From contig NZ_FPCF01000001.1 of NCBI RefSeq assembly GCF_900116895.1, positions 992,001 through 1,056,000 of the forward strand: 64,000 nt of DNA, read 5' to 3'. The translations under genes were made by a program, and so were the position numbers. Below the pieces are notes generated by a model. The model was not told where the DNA came from, did no database searches, and was given only the letters and a program-made list of their open reading frames with translations. Below are positions 46,932 to 59,434 of this stretch, piece after piece (position 1 is the stretch's first letter; each line of letters starts with the position of its first letter). This stretch comes from Pseudidiomarina donghaiensis. Lineage in GTDB: Bacteria; Pseudomonadota; Gammaproteobacteria; Enterobacterales; Alteromonadaceae.

Positions 46932-49900
46932 ATGACTAAATCGGAGCAAGTATTACCGGCATATACCGCATTTGAGCGGCGTGAAACGCGCATTGAATCA
47001 GTGTATCAGGGCTACCTGTTAGCCCTTGAACAAGCGGGTTTTGATGGTGATATAGACGGTTCGTACAGTGGCCGTTTAATGGCTGCAACCGACAATAGTG
47101 TGTATCAGCAGCTACCCCAAGCGGTGCTGTATCCGCGCACCACAGCTGCGGTGCAGCAAGCTTTTGCGTTAGCGCAATACGACCAATTTCGTTCAGTAAA
47201 ATTCTCACCGCGCGGCGGTGGTACAGGCACCAATGGCCAGTCGCTTAGTGCTGGTATTGTGGTGGACTTAAGCCGCTATTTTCATCAGGTTGCGGAAGTG
47301 AATGCTGATGAGGGTTGGGTTCGTTGTCAAACCGGAGTTGTTAAAGACGCACTTAATGACGCAGTGCGTGAATTCGGGTTGTTTTTCTCGCCTGATTTAT
47401 CCACCAGTAACCGCGCCACCATTGGTGGCATGATTAATACCGATGCCTCGGGGCAAGGTTCATTGGTGTACGGAAAAACCAGTGACCATGTGCTGGAGCT
47501 AAAAGCAGTTCTGCTTAATGGTGAGTGCATTACCACAGCCCCCAAGTCGCTTGAGCAAGCGCAACAAATAGCCGCCACCGAAACACTTGAAGGCGCTATT
47601 TACCGGCAGGTGTTAGCAACCTGTGTCGATTTGCGCGACGCCATAGAGGCGAAGTTTCCGCCGTTGAATCGCTTTTTAACGGGTTATGATCTTAAGCATT
47701 GCTATGACCCTGAACGTCAACTTATTGATGTTTCTAGGCTGCTAGCGGGCTCAGAAGGCACGTTAGCGTGCATTGTCGAAGCCAAGCTAAATTTGACGCC
47801 AATACCACGCCATAAAGTACTGGTAAACGTAAAGTACAGTGACTTTCAGTCGGCTTTGCGCAACGCTCCGTTTTTAGTCAAAGCCCGCGCAACATCGGTT
47901 GAAACTATCGACAGTAATGTGCTTAATTTAGCCCGCCAAGATATTATTTGGCACCAAGTTGCGGCACAGCTGCAAGAGGTTGAAGGGCAAGCGATGCACG
48001 GCATTAATATGGTGGAATTCACCGCAGTGGATGACGCTGAAATTAATGAAAAAGTGGACAGCTTAACCGCAGCACTTGACGACCTGATTAATTCACAACC
48101 CGAACTAGGTGTTATAGGTTATCAAGTTTGTCGCGACGCCAGCAGTATACAAACCATTTATGCCATGCGGAAAAAAGCCGTTGGGCTGCTGGGGGCAACC
48201 AGAGGGCGCCGCAAGCCCGTTGCTTTTGCTGAAGACACGGCCGTGCCGCCCGAAAATTTGGCTGATTTCATTGCTGAGTTTCGCGCCATTCTAAACAGTT
48301 ACGAATTGCACTACGGCATGTTTGGGCACGTTGATGCGGGGGTATTACATGTACGCCCAGCGCTTGATATGACCGACCCAGAAGACGAAGTATTACTGCG
48401 TCAAATAAGTGATCGGGTGGCGGCGTTAACCGCAAAGTATGGCGGCTTAATGTGGGGTGAGCATGGTAAAGGTTACCGTTCCGAGTACGCACCAAGCTTC
48501 TTCGGCGATGAGCTATATGGTGAATTACAAAAAATAAAAGCGGTGTTTGATCCGGATAACCGCTTGAATCCCGGGAAAATATGTACGCCGTTTGGCACCA
48601 CTGCCAAGTTAGTGTCCGTGGATGCTACCAAACGTGGCTATTTTGATCGGCAAATTCCAATTGAAGTGCGCGACGACTATGCCGCAGCGATGAATTGTAA
48701 CGGCAATGGTTTGTGTTTTAACTATGCCGCAGACTCAGCGATGTGTCCTTCGTTTAAAGCCACTGGCGATAGACGCAATTCACCGAAAGGGCGAGCAACA
48801 CTGATACGTGAGTGGTTACGTTTAAATGCCGAGCATAAATTTGACGCCACGGGTTTTCCTCAGCAAGGTCGTTTTGAATTATTCAAGCAGATTCCAAGCG
48901 CTGAGAAATTTGACTTCAATCATGAAGTTAAGGCCGCGATGGAAAGTTGTTTGGCGTGCAAGGCCTGCGCTAGCCAATGCCCAGTAAAGGTTGACGTGCC
49001 AAGCTTTCGCGCTAAATTTTTGGCCTGGTATTACGAATTATACCGACGCCCAGTCAAAGATTATTTGGTTAAAAATGTTGAGCCATTAGCACAAGCTATG
49101 GCCAAGTGGCCACGACTGGGTAACTTGCTGAGCCATAACCCATTTAGCTTATGGGTTACCCGTAAGTTATTTGGTTATATTGACGCACCTAAATTATCAG
49201 TACCGTCGGCAGCGTCGCGCTGGAAAAGCCGACAGTGGTTGCATCTCAGTGAACATGAATTAGCAGCGATGCCAAAGCGAGAGTTACAGCAGTGCGTTGT
49301 TATTGTCCAAGACCCGTTTACCAGTTTTTATGAAGCTGAACTGTTAGAAGCATTTGCTCAACTCGCGTTAAAAATCGGCTTTAAGCCAGTATTGCTGGCG
49401 TTTAAGGGCAACGGCAAGGCCCAGCACGTTAAAGGTTTTTTGAAGAGCTTCAAACAAACCGCAGACAAGGTTGCCTCGCAATTAAATGCTGTTGCTAAGT
49501 TAAAAGTACCGATGATTGGGCTTGATGCTTCTACAGTGCTTTGCCTGCATGATGAATACGCACAGTACACCAAGCACCCCATAAACTATCAGGTGCAATT
49601 GGTACAAGAGTGGCTAGTTGATGTTCTACCAGAACGCGCTTCAGCGATAGCAATGAAAACCCCAACGCAATCATTGCAGCTGTTTACGCACTGTACTGAA
49701 CAAACGGCGATGCCGAAGGCTGCCCAGCATTGGCAGAAAATTTTCAGTACATGGCGTATACCTTTGCAGGTGCAGGCTAGTGGCTGTTGCGGTATGGCCG
49801 GAACCTTTGGCCATGAAGTAGAAAACCAAGCGGTTAGCCAAAAGCTCTATAATTTAAGTTGGCGTGAAAAGGTTGAGCAGGAGGCGGTAATTACGCTTGC

Positions 49901-49994
49901 AACTGGCTTTTCATGTCGCTCGCAGGTTGAGCGAATGAGCACAAAAAAGCGGGCATTACACCCGCTTCAATGGCTTGCTGAAAACTGCGCTTAA
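46932..49994 (+). CDS. ydiJ: YdiJ-type FAD/Fe-S D-2-hydroxyglutarate dehydrogenase
   Basis: 1020-aa fusion of an FAD-binding type 4 oxidase domain (PRGGGTGTNGQSLS and INTDASGQGSLVYGKTSDHV, about residues 90-200), a C-terminal FAD-oxidase domain (MFGHVDAGVLHVRPALD, LMWGEHGKG), two ferredoxin-like Cys clusters (CNGNGLCFNYAADSAMCPS and ESCLACKACASQCPVKVD), and a CCG domain (SGCCGMAGTFGHE). It matches E. coli YdiJ across its whole length; that enzyme oxidises D-2-hydroxyglutarate. It is probably co-transcribed with ppsA (18-bp gap). Its stop overlaps that of the convergent dehydrogenase gene in TTAA. Confidence 0.92.
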   Translation: MTKSEQVLPAYTAFERRETRIESVYQGYLLALEQAGFDGDIDGSYSGRLMAATDNSVYQQLPQAVLYPRTTAAVQQAFALAQYDQFRSVKFSPRGGGTGTNGQSLSAGIVVDLSRYFHQVAEVNADEGWVRCQTGVVKDALNDAVREFGLFFSPDLSTSNRATIGGMINTDASGQGSLVYGKTSDHVLELKAVLLNGECITTAPKSLEQAQQIAATETLEGAIYRQVLATCVDLRDAIEAKFPPLNRFLTGYDLKHCYDPERQLIDVSRLLAGSEGTLACIVEAKLNLTPIPRHKVLVNVKYSDFQSALRNAPFLVKARATSVETIDSNVLNLARQDIIWHQVAAQLQEVEGQAMHGINMVEFTAVDDAEINEKVDSLTAALDDLINSQPELGVIGYQVCRDASSIQTIYAMRKKAVGLLGATRGRRKPVAFAEDTAVPPENLADFIAEFRAILNSYELHYGMFGHVDAGVLHVRPALDMTDPEDEVLLRQISDRVAALTAKYGGLMWGEHGKGYRSEYAPSFFGDELYGELQKIKAVFDPDNRLNPGKICTPFGTTAKLVSVDATKRGYFDRQIPIEVRDDYAAAMNCNGNGLCFNYAADSAMCPSFKATGDRRNSPKGRATLIREWLRLNAEHKFDATGFPQQGRFELFKQIPSAEKFDFNHEVKAAMESCLACKACASQCPVKVDVPSFRAKFLAWYYELYRRPVKDYLVKNVEPLAQAMAKWPRLGNLLSHNPFSLWVTRKLFGYIDAPKLSVPSAASRWKSRQWLHLSEHELAAMPKRELQQCVVIVQDPFTSFYEAELLEAFAQLALKIGFKPVLLAFKGNGKAQHVKGFLKSFKQTADKVASQLNAVAKLKVPMIGLDASTVLCLHDEYAQYTKHPINYQVQLVQEWLVDVLPERASAIAMKTPTQSLQLFTHCTEQTAMPKAAQHWQKIFSTWRIPLQVQASGCCGMAGTFGHEVENQAVSQKLYNLSWREKVEQEAVITLATGFSCRSQVERMSTKKRALHPLQWLAENCA

Positions 49995-51034
49995 CGCGCA
50001 GCTTTCGCATTGGCAATAACTTCACGCGCCATTTGGTCAGCAATTTCACCAGTAGGGCGTTGCTCTGCGCTAGAACGAGCAAAGATTTTATCTAAGGTGT
50101 CGTAAATATCACGAACACGCTTATCCGTTTCTTCACGGCTCATGTTTGCCGCTTCGCTACATACGTGAATAACGCCGCCAGCATTAATTACGTAGTCAGG
50201 GGCGTATAAGATGCCCATGTCCATGACAATTTTGTCATGTGCTGGTGTGGCCAACTGGTTGTTCGCGCTACCTGCAATAACTTTCGCTTTAATTTGCTTT
50301 AAAGTTTCGTCGTTAATGGTTGCGCCTAACGCGCAAGGGGCATACACGTCTACGTCTAAACCGTAAATATCATCTAAGCCAACGACTGTTGCGTTTAATT
50401 CAGCAGCAGCCTTGTTGCAGGCATCTTCGTTAATATCTGTGACAAATAACTGTGCGCCTTCTTTGGCGCAGTATTCAGCAAAGTCATAACCTACAGCGCC
50501 AAGACCCTGTACGGCAATTTTCAAGCCGTTCAAATTGTCATTGCCAAATTTATGTTTGGCCGCTGCTTTCAGGCCTAAGTAAGTACCTAATGCGGTGTGT
50601 GGCGATGGGTCACCGGCCTTTTCGGCAGTACCAGCCACAAACGCTGTTTCTTCAGCCACATGAGCAATGTCACTGGTACGAATGTTAACGTCTTCAGCGG
50701 TAATGTAACGGCCACTTAACGAGTTAACGAAACGGCCATAGGCACGCATGAGCTCAGGGGTTTTAATTGTTTTTGCATCGCCAATAATAACTGCTTTGCC
50801 GCCACCAAGCGGAAGGCCGGCCAATGCACTTTTATAGGTCATACCGCGTGATAACCGCAGTACATCAGTTAACGCTTCGGCAGACGACGCGTAGTTCCAC
50901 ATGCGTGTACCGCCAAGCGACGGACCGAGGGTGGTATCGTGGATGGCAATAATTGCTTTTAAACCTGTTTCTTTGTCATGACAAAACACGACTTGTTCGT
51001 GTTGGTCGAACTCTTTGTGTTCGAATAAAGACAT
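49991..51034 (-). CDS. ldh: Leucine dehydrogenase (Glu/Leu/Phe/Val dehydrogenase family)
   Basis: 347 aa. The substrate-binding domain has GPSLGGTRMW, the catalytic Lys in MTYKSALAGLPLGGGKAVI and the GRYITAEDVN stretch. The Rossmann domain carries the NAD motif VQGLGAVG. It deaminates branched-chain amino acids to 2-oxo acids. Size and motifs fit leucine dehydrogenase better than glutamate dehydrogenase; phenylalanine or valine use cannot be excluded. GAGGAA precedes the ATG. A LiuR-like palindrome lies about 90 bp upstream. Confidence 0.88.
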   Translation of the reverse strand: MSLFEHKEFDQHEQVVFCHDKETGLKAIIAIHDTTLGPSLGGTRMWNYASSAEALTDVLRLSRGMTYKSALAGLPLGGGKAVIIGDAKTIKTPELMRAYGRFVNSLSGRYITAEDVNIRTSDIAHVAEETAFVAGTAEKAGDPSPHTALGTYLGLKAAAKHKFGNDNLNGLKIAVQGLGAVGYDFAEYCAKEGAQLFVTDINEDACNKAAAELNATVVGLDDIYGLDVDVYAPCALGATINDETLKQIKAKVIAGSANNQLATPAHDKIVMDMGILYAPDYVINAGGVIHVCSEAANMSREETDKRVRDIYDTLDKIFARSSAEQRPTGEIADQMAREVIANAKAAR

Positions 51035-51120
51035 TCTAGGTATTCCTCGTTCATCCCAAAAATTGCGCGAACATTATCATTTTGACGGTCATTTCGCTAG
51101 TGAATTTCTGAAATAAACTA

Positions 51121-51136
51121 TTAACGTTTACGTAAA
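51121..51136 (-). promoter_or_regulatory. LiuR-like operator upstream of leucine dehydrogenase
   Basis: TTAACGTTTACGTAAA agrees at 15 of 16 positions with the complement of the LiuR motif TTTACGTAAACGTAAA, as I recall it from comparative work on branched-chain amino-acid degradation in gammaproteobacteria. It includes a perfect 12-bp palindrome, GTTTACGTAAAC (51126-51137). The target gene makes biological sense. Confidence 0.5.
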
Positions 51137-51268
51137 CTGTTGCAAGCTTTCTTTACAGTTCCAAAAAGCATTGCGTTTGCAGTAAATAGCGGTAGTATTG
51201 ACGGGTCATTACACATCTAAGGCATCAATAAGCCTGAGTTAAAATAAAGTAGTAGGAAGAGACATCAC

Positions 51269-51684
51269 ATGGCCGACAATCAGCCGAAATACACCGAAGA
51301 ACAACTTCAAGCTTGGGTTCGCACGAAGTTTCAAGAAGCCAATAAGTTTCTTGCGGAACAAGGCATTATATCTGACCAAATCTTATCAAAAGACAGTCGC
51401 TATTTAGCGCCATTGGTTGCCGTTTGGAAATTTTCGACCACCGATAAACACAAAATCTGGGTCATCAATGGCGATGTGCCAACCGATATGGTGACCGAAA
51501 AAGTAGCGCAATCGGCGCGTGAGGCGGTTCGCCATTTCGCCTTGAACTGGCAATTGAAAGCGGACGCTATTTTGCACAGCGAACAGCCGTCGCAAGAACA
51601 GCGTAATTACGCTAACTACTTGATTAATCGTGCAGAAAATCTATATCAACTCGGTGAACAAGAAGCCCTGTGGGAGCAGCAAGC

Positions 51685-51688
<4 letters not shown>
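51269..51688 (+). CDS. DUF4826-like small protein of unknown function
   Basis: 139-aa soluble protein, largely helical, with no signal or membrane segment. Recognisable stretches are TEEQLQAWVRTKFQEANKFL near the N-terminus, LAPLVAVWKF, WVINGDVPTD and a C-terminal YLINRAENLYQLGE helix. It resembles the DUF4826 family seen in Alteromonadales, but I assign no function. AGGAAGAGA precedes the ATG. Its stop overlaps the roxA stop within TTAA. It is divergent from leucine dehydrogenase. Confidence 0.75.
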
Positions 51689-54855
<3,167 letters not shown>

Positions 54856-54859
<4 letters not shown>

Positions 54860-55986
54860 AAGAAAACCTCATGGTCGGCAATGCGATGCTCGATAATTCC
54901 ACCACCTAAACAAACATCGTCTTGGTAGAACACCGCAGATTGACCGGGTGTTACCGCAGCTACCGGGGCATCAAATTCAACCTGAACCCGGCCATCTGCA
55001 AGCGGAGTTACCGTGCAAGGAATGTCTTGTTGGCGATATCGCGTTTTAACCTGGCATTCAAAAGCGACCTCAGGGTGTGTACGGTCAACCCAATGTAATT
55101 GAGCTGCAACAAGCCCTTTTGAGAACAGTCGTGGATGGTTCTTACCTTGTGCCACAATAAGCACATTGCGGGTCACATCTTTGTCTACCACATACCAAGG
55201 CTCATCTCCGGCCTCGGCTAAACCGCCGATATGTAGTCCTTTGCGTTGTCCCAATGTGTGGTACATCAAGCCTTCATGTTGGCCAAGTACAGCGCCATCG
55301 ACACTTTCAATAGCCCCCGGCTGGGCTGGTAAATACTGTTGTAAGAAGTCTTTGAATTTACGTTCGCCAATAAAACAGATGCCTGTTGAGTCTTTTTTAT
55401 CAGCAGTCACTAAGCCTTGCTCTTCGGCTATACGACGTACTTCTGGCTTTTCTAGTTCACCAACAGGGAACAAGGTTTGTGCTACATGGGTATGGGCCAA
55501 CGTATACAAGAAGTAGCTTTGATCTTTGTTGGCGTCAAGCCCGCGTAATAGCTGGTATTTACCATTGTGTTCACGGCGGCGAACGTAGTGCCCCGTCGCT
55601 ATGTAATCAGCTCCAAGCGCGCCAGCGGCAAATTCAAGAAACGCTTTAAACTTTATTTCTTTGTTGCACATTATGTCAGGGTTGGGTGTACGCCCCGCAC
55701 GATACTCTTCTAAAAAGTATTCAAAGACGTTGTCCCAGTACTCTGCAGCGAAATTGACCGTGTGCAGTTCAATACCTAATTTCTGGCAAACCGCTTCTGC
55801 GTCCGCTAAGTCAGTTGCGGCGGCACAATATTCATCGGTGTCGTCTTCTTCCCAATTCTTCATGAACAGGCCTTCTACTTGATAACCTTGTTGCATGAGA
55901 AGATAAGCAGACACAGATGAGTCTACACCGCCAGACATACCGACGATGACTTTTTTAGAGGCATTTTCGCTTTGCTTTACAGACAT
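54856..55986 (-). CDS. mnmA: tRNA 2-thiouridylase MnmA
   Basis: 376-aa ATP pyrophosphatase. The PP-loop SGGVDSS is at residues 18-24. Catalytic C107 ([11 protein letters not shown]) and persulfide C204 ([12 protein letters not shown]) are both present. It thiolates U34 of tRNA-Lys, -Glu and -Gln in the MnmA/MnmEG wobble pathway. It is the first gene of mnmA-hflD-purB-roxA. Confidence 0.97.
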
Positions 55987-56062
55987 TTTGCTCTTCAGTT
56001 ATGGCGCTAAAACCTGCGATCAACACATGGATGTCAATCGCGCTACGTAATGGGCGCGAATT

Positions 56063-56713
56063 TTACCACACTGGGGGTTCTTCGCGCCACTCACCCGGTT
56101 GCAAACTGCGTAATAGCCATGGTCCGATGCCGGCGCGTATTAATCGCAAGGTAGGGTAGCCAATAGCTGCTGTCATGCGGCGCACTTGGCGATTTCGGCC
56201 TTCCGATATTTTGATGCAAACCCAACAATCGGGTACGGATTTACGCTCTCGTACAGGGGGCGTGCGTGGCCACAAGTTGATTGGCTCTTCCATTAAAAAA
56301 GCTTCAGCAGGCAACGTTATTCCGTCATTTAATTCGACCCCGTCACGCAGTTGCTGTAATTCGCTCTCAGTCGGAACGCCCTCAACTTGCACCCAATAGG
56401 TTTTCGGCATTTTGTGTTTAGGATGACTAATTTTATGCTGTAGATTGCCATCATTGGTTAACAATAATAAGCCTTCAGAGTCTTTATCTAAACGCCCTGC
56501 AGGGTAGACGTCATTATGCGGAATTAAACCTTTTAAGGTTTGCTCGCCGTCACTACCAGAAAATTGACTGAGAACACCAAAAGGCTTGTTCAAAAGAATG
56601 AGCTTAGGGTTTGCTGGGCGTGGTCGAGATGTGTTGGCACGGCGTTTCGAAAAGCGGCGCTTGGGTGCTTGAGCTTTCACCTTAAACTCCTTGTTAAATG
56701 ACGATATTGCCAT
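56063..56713 (-). CDS. rluE: 23S rRNA pseudouridine(2457) synthase RluE
   Basis: 216-aa RsuA/RluB-family synthase. A basic N-terminal tail (KRRFSKRRANTSR) is followed by NKPFGVLSQFS, the catalytic Asp motif PAGRLDKDSEGLLLLT and the C-terminal EGRNRQVRRMTAAIGYPTLRLIR. No S4 domain is visible, as in RluE. Location next to mnmA-hflD-purB agrees with E. coli, although nudJ, which lies between them there, is absent. Confidence 0.92.
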   Translation of the reverse strand: MAISSFNKEFKVKAQAPKRRFSKRRANTSRPRPANPKLILLNKPFGVLSQFSGSDGEQTLKGLIPHNDVYPAGRLDKDSEGLLLLTNDGNLQHKISHPKHKMPKTYWVQVEGVPTESELQQLRDGVELNDGITLPAEAFLMEEPINLWPRTPPVRERKSVPDCWVCIKISEGRNRQVRRMTAAIGYPTLRLIRAGIGPWLLRSLQPGEWREEPPVW

Positions 56714-56817
56714 GGTTTCAAGGCGCTATTATCCCACAAATCAGGCGGATTGGCATTGGTATCGCGACATTCTATGACGTATAATCCGCGGAACTAAACA
56801 ACATGGAGAAACCTCGC

Positions 56818-57609
56818 GTGTCTGATAATTCAAATAATACGACACCCGTCATTGCTCGTGGCGACTTTGCTCAAGCGTTACGTGGCGAGATTAAACTTAG
56901 CGTCGGCCCAATGTTGCAGCGTGCTTGGGAAATTACATTACGTTCATTACCATGGATGCTTGGTATTTTTCTCGTATTGCTGCTGATTAATTTATTAGTG
57001 TCTAACGTACTTGGCATGTTCTTTCCATTTGACGAAGAGGCATTAGCAACGCAAGCAACGATAGATCTGGAGCAGTTACCAGTTGGCAATATTATAGCCA
57101 GCAGCCTGCTGCAAGAAATTCTCATGGCGCCATTTTCGGCGTTGTTAATTTACGTGGGCTTGGTTAATGCTGCCGAACGTAAGCCTAGCTTCGAGGGATT
57201 GCGCGGCACACTGCAACATGCTCCGCAGATTATGCTTGTGGCGTTGTTCAAAATTATACTTACTGCAATTTTGGCAGCCGTACTGATAGGGCTTGGTAGT
57301 CTAATTAGTGGTGGCTTTGCGCTGATATTGACTGTTTTAGTGGTTATTTACCTTCAATTAAGTCTAATGCTTGCGGTACCTTTTGTTATTGACCGCGAGC
57401 TTAATGCTTTCCGAGCGCTTATCGCTTCATTTTTGGTGATCAATAAGACGATGTTTCCCGTACTAGGACTGATGGCATTAATGGGGATTATTTTATTGAT
57501 CAGTGCAATTCCATTATTGCTCGGTTTAATTTTCACCTTACCAATGGCGTTTAACGCCGTGGGTGTGGTTTATCACAGCCTTATTGGGGTTGATGAAGAA
57601 ACGGTTTAA
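56818..57609 (+). CDS. Polytopic inner-membrane protein of unknown function
   Basis: 263 aa with about six hydrophobic segments, near residues 45-68, 97-118, 140-165, 168-190, 205-230 and 228-248, and a short polar N-terminus. There are no catalytic motifs. The layout resembles YciC/UPF0259-type membrane proteins, but I would not claim homology. The GTG at 56818 is preferred over an ATG at 56803: GGAG (56806-56809) is correctly spaced for the GTG, while nothing like a ribosome-binding site precedes the ATG. It is probably in an operon with bax, 12 bp downstream. Confidence 0.8.
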   Translation: MSDNSNNTTPVIARGDFAQALRGEIKLSVGPMLQRAWEITLRSLPWMLGIFLVLLLINLLVSNVLGMFFPFDEEALATQATIDLEQLPVGNIIASSLLQEILMAPFSALLIYVGLVNAAERKPSFEGLRGTLQHAPQIMLVALFKIILTAILAAVLIGLGSLISGGFALILTVLVVIYLQLSLMLAVPFVIDRELNAFRALIASFLVINKTMFPVLGLMALMGIILLISAIPLLLGLIFTLPMAFNAVGVVYHSLIGVDEETV

Positions 57610-57621
57610 AACGGAGATTTT

Positions 57622-58455
57622 ATGCGTATTTTAGGCTGGTTACTTGCGGTTGTTTTAGTGGCCATTGCAGTTTGGTTACCTACGCAGCTACACCTTCAAT
57701 CTGAAGCAGAAATGAGCGCCGACAAAAGTGCACCTCACATTGTTGCCGTTGGGCGCATTACTGAGGTGCCGGATTTTACAGTTTATAGCGATGTTCGTGA
57801 CAAAAAACAGGCGTTTTTTAGCTTTTTAGCACCCATAGTACAAGCAGAAAACGCTGTTATTGAACGCGCACGCGAACAATTGTTGGCGTTAGCTCAAACA
57901 CACAAGCGCCAAGGCAGCTTAAATAAAAAGCAGCTCAAGCAGCTGGAGCAAATTGCCAGCGATTACAATGTGACCATTGAAAGTGAAAACCTTGCTGCTA
58001 CGTTTGGCGTGTTACTGCGTCGTGTGGATGTAGTGCCTGAAGCGTTGGCGCTAGTGCAAGCTGCAAATGAGTCTGCATGGGGAACCTCTCGCTTCGCGCT
58101 TGATGGCTTAAATTTCTTTGGTCAGTGGTGTTTTCGTAAAGGCTGCGGATTAGTCCCAGATGCCCGTAGTGAAAATATGACCCATGAAGTGCGCAAGTTT
58201 GCTTCAGTCAATGCTTCTGTGCGAAGTTACCTGCGTAACATTAACACGCATCCCGCGTACTTTGAGTTACGCCGCCTGCGGGCTGAAAAGCGTCAATCAG
58301 GCGCTGATATTCGCGCGCTAGACTTAACGGAAGGGTTAATGAGCTACTCTGAAAGGGGCGAAGATTACATACATGAGTTAAACTCTATGATTCGTGTTAA
58401 TCGCCCCATTATTATTGACGTTCTTGAGCCTAGTTCAGATTCAGCACCCGAATAA
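57622..58455 (+). CDS. bax: Bax-like glucosaminidase-domain protein
   Basis: 277 aa with an N-terminal signal anchor (about residues 3-21) and a periplasmic glucosaminidase (GH73-type) domain. Catalytic E150 is in [13 protein letters not shown], with [13 protein letters not shown] and [15 protein letters not shown] following, all typical of E. coli Bax. It is probably a peptidoglycan N-acetylglucosaminidase. Its 3' end overlaps convergent ttcA by 26 nt, so the C-terminus is encoded on both strands there. Confidence 0.9.
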   Translation: MRILGWLLAVVLVAIAVWLPTQLHLQSEAEMSADKSAPHIVAVGRITEVPDFTVYSDVRDKKQAFFSFLAPIVQAENAVIERAREQLLALAQTHKRQGSLNKKQLKQLEQIASDYNVTIESENLAATFGVLLRRVDVVPEALALVQAANESAWGTSRFALDGLNFFGQWCFRKGCGLVPDARSENMTHEVRKFASVNASVRSYLRNINTHPAYFELRRLRAEKRQSGADIRALDLTEGLMSYSERGEDYIHELNSMIRVNRPIIIDVLEPSSDSAPE

Positions 58456-59389
58456 CACCGCTGCTGTCGGCTTGTTCTGAGCCGGCAGCATCATCATCAT
58501 CTTCTTCATCGCGATAATTCAGAAAGTCAGTTGGTGTCGAATGATCAAAGGCCGTATCGCCATTGGCATTTTCCATGCCGTCAGCCGCAATTGATTTGAA
58601 ATCAAATAAACTGGCGTCTGCTAAATGCGAAGGTACGATGTTTTGTAGGGCAGAAAACATGCTTTCAATACGCCCTGGAAATTGGCGGTCCCATTGTTTT
58701 AGCATGTCTTTGATGACTTTCCGTTGTAAATTCTCTTGTGAGCCACACAAATTACAAGGAATAATCGGAAAATCCATGTGATCAGAATATTTCACGATAT
58801 CTTTTTCGCGCGTATAAGCAAGCGGGCGAATAATCACATGTTTGCCATTGTCGCTAACTAATTTAGGCGGCATGGATTTCATTTTTCCGCCATAAAACAT
58901 GTTAAGCATAAGGGTTTCAACCATATCATCGCGGTGATGTCCCAAGGCAATTTTGGTTGCCCCTAGTTCACTCGCCACGCGATATAAAATACCGCGGCGC
59001 AAGCGTGAGCATAACGAGCAGGTTGTTTTACCCGCAGGAATTTTTTCGCGCACAATGCTGTAGGTATCTTCTTCGATGATACGGAAGTCAACGCCTTCAC
59101 GGGTTAAATATTCAGGTAAGATATGCTCCGGAAACCCTGGCTGTTTTTGATCAAGGTTTACCGCAATGATGTCAAATTTTACCGGTGCAATGCGCTGCAA
59201 AAAGCGCAGTACATCGAGTAGGGTGTAGCTGTCTTTACCGCCGGATAGACAGACCATAATACGGTCGCCGTCTTCAATCATATTGAAGTCTTGTATGGCT
59301 TGGCCGACCGTGCGTCGAATACGCTTTTGTAACTTGTTAAAGCTATACTGCTGCTTTTTGGCTTCAGCTGTCTTAGTTGCTGCGCTCAT
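58430..59389 (-). CDS. ttcA: tRNA 2-thiocytidine(32) synthetase TtcA
   Basis: 319-aa PP-loop enzyme. The ATP motif is [12 protein letters not shown]. Fe-S cysteines lie in [12 protein letters not shown] and [14 protein letters not shown]. The [18 protein letters not shown] and [11 protein letters not shown] blocks match E. coli TtcA closely. It uses a [4Fe-4S] cluster to thiolate C32 in several tRNAs. The ATG at 59389 is preferred over an in-frame GTG two codons upstream. The C-terminal tail is Asp/Glu-rich and variable. Confidence 0.95.
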   Translation of the reverse strand: MSAATKTAEAKKQQYSFNKLQKRIRRTVGQAIQDFNMIEDGDRIMVCLSGGKDSYTLLDVLRFLQRIAPVKFDIIAVNLDQKQPGFPEHILPEYLTREGVDFRIIEEDTYSIVREKIPAGKTTCSLCSRLRRGILYRVASELGATKIALGHHRDDMVETLMLNMFYGGKMKSMPPKLVSDNGKHVIIRPLAYTREKDIVKYSDHMDFPIIPCNLCGSQENLQRKVIKDMLKQWDRQFPGRIESMFSALQNIVPSHLADASLFDFKSIAADGMENANGDTAFDHSTPTDFLNYRDEEDDDDAAGSEQADSSGVIRVLNLN

Positions 59390-59434
59390 AACCACCCTAA
59401 ACCGATTTTAGTACCAATGAAAAATTGGCGCGGA

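Noticed and set aside
51126-51174. Possible TyrR box near TGTTGCAAGCTTTCTTTACA upstream of the DUF4826-like gene
   Set aside because: The arms are spaced for 20 bp and not 18 bp, and the left arm fits poorly.
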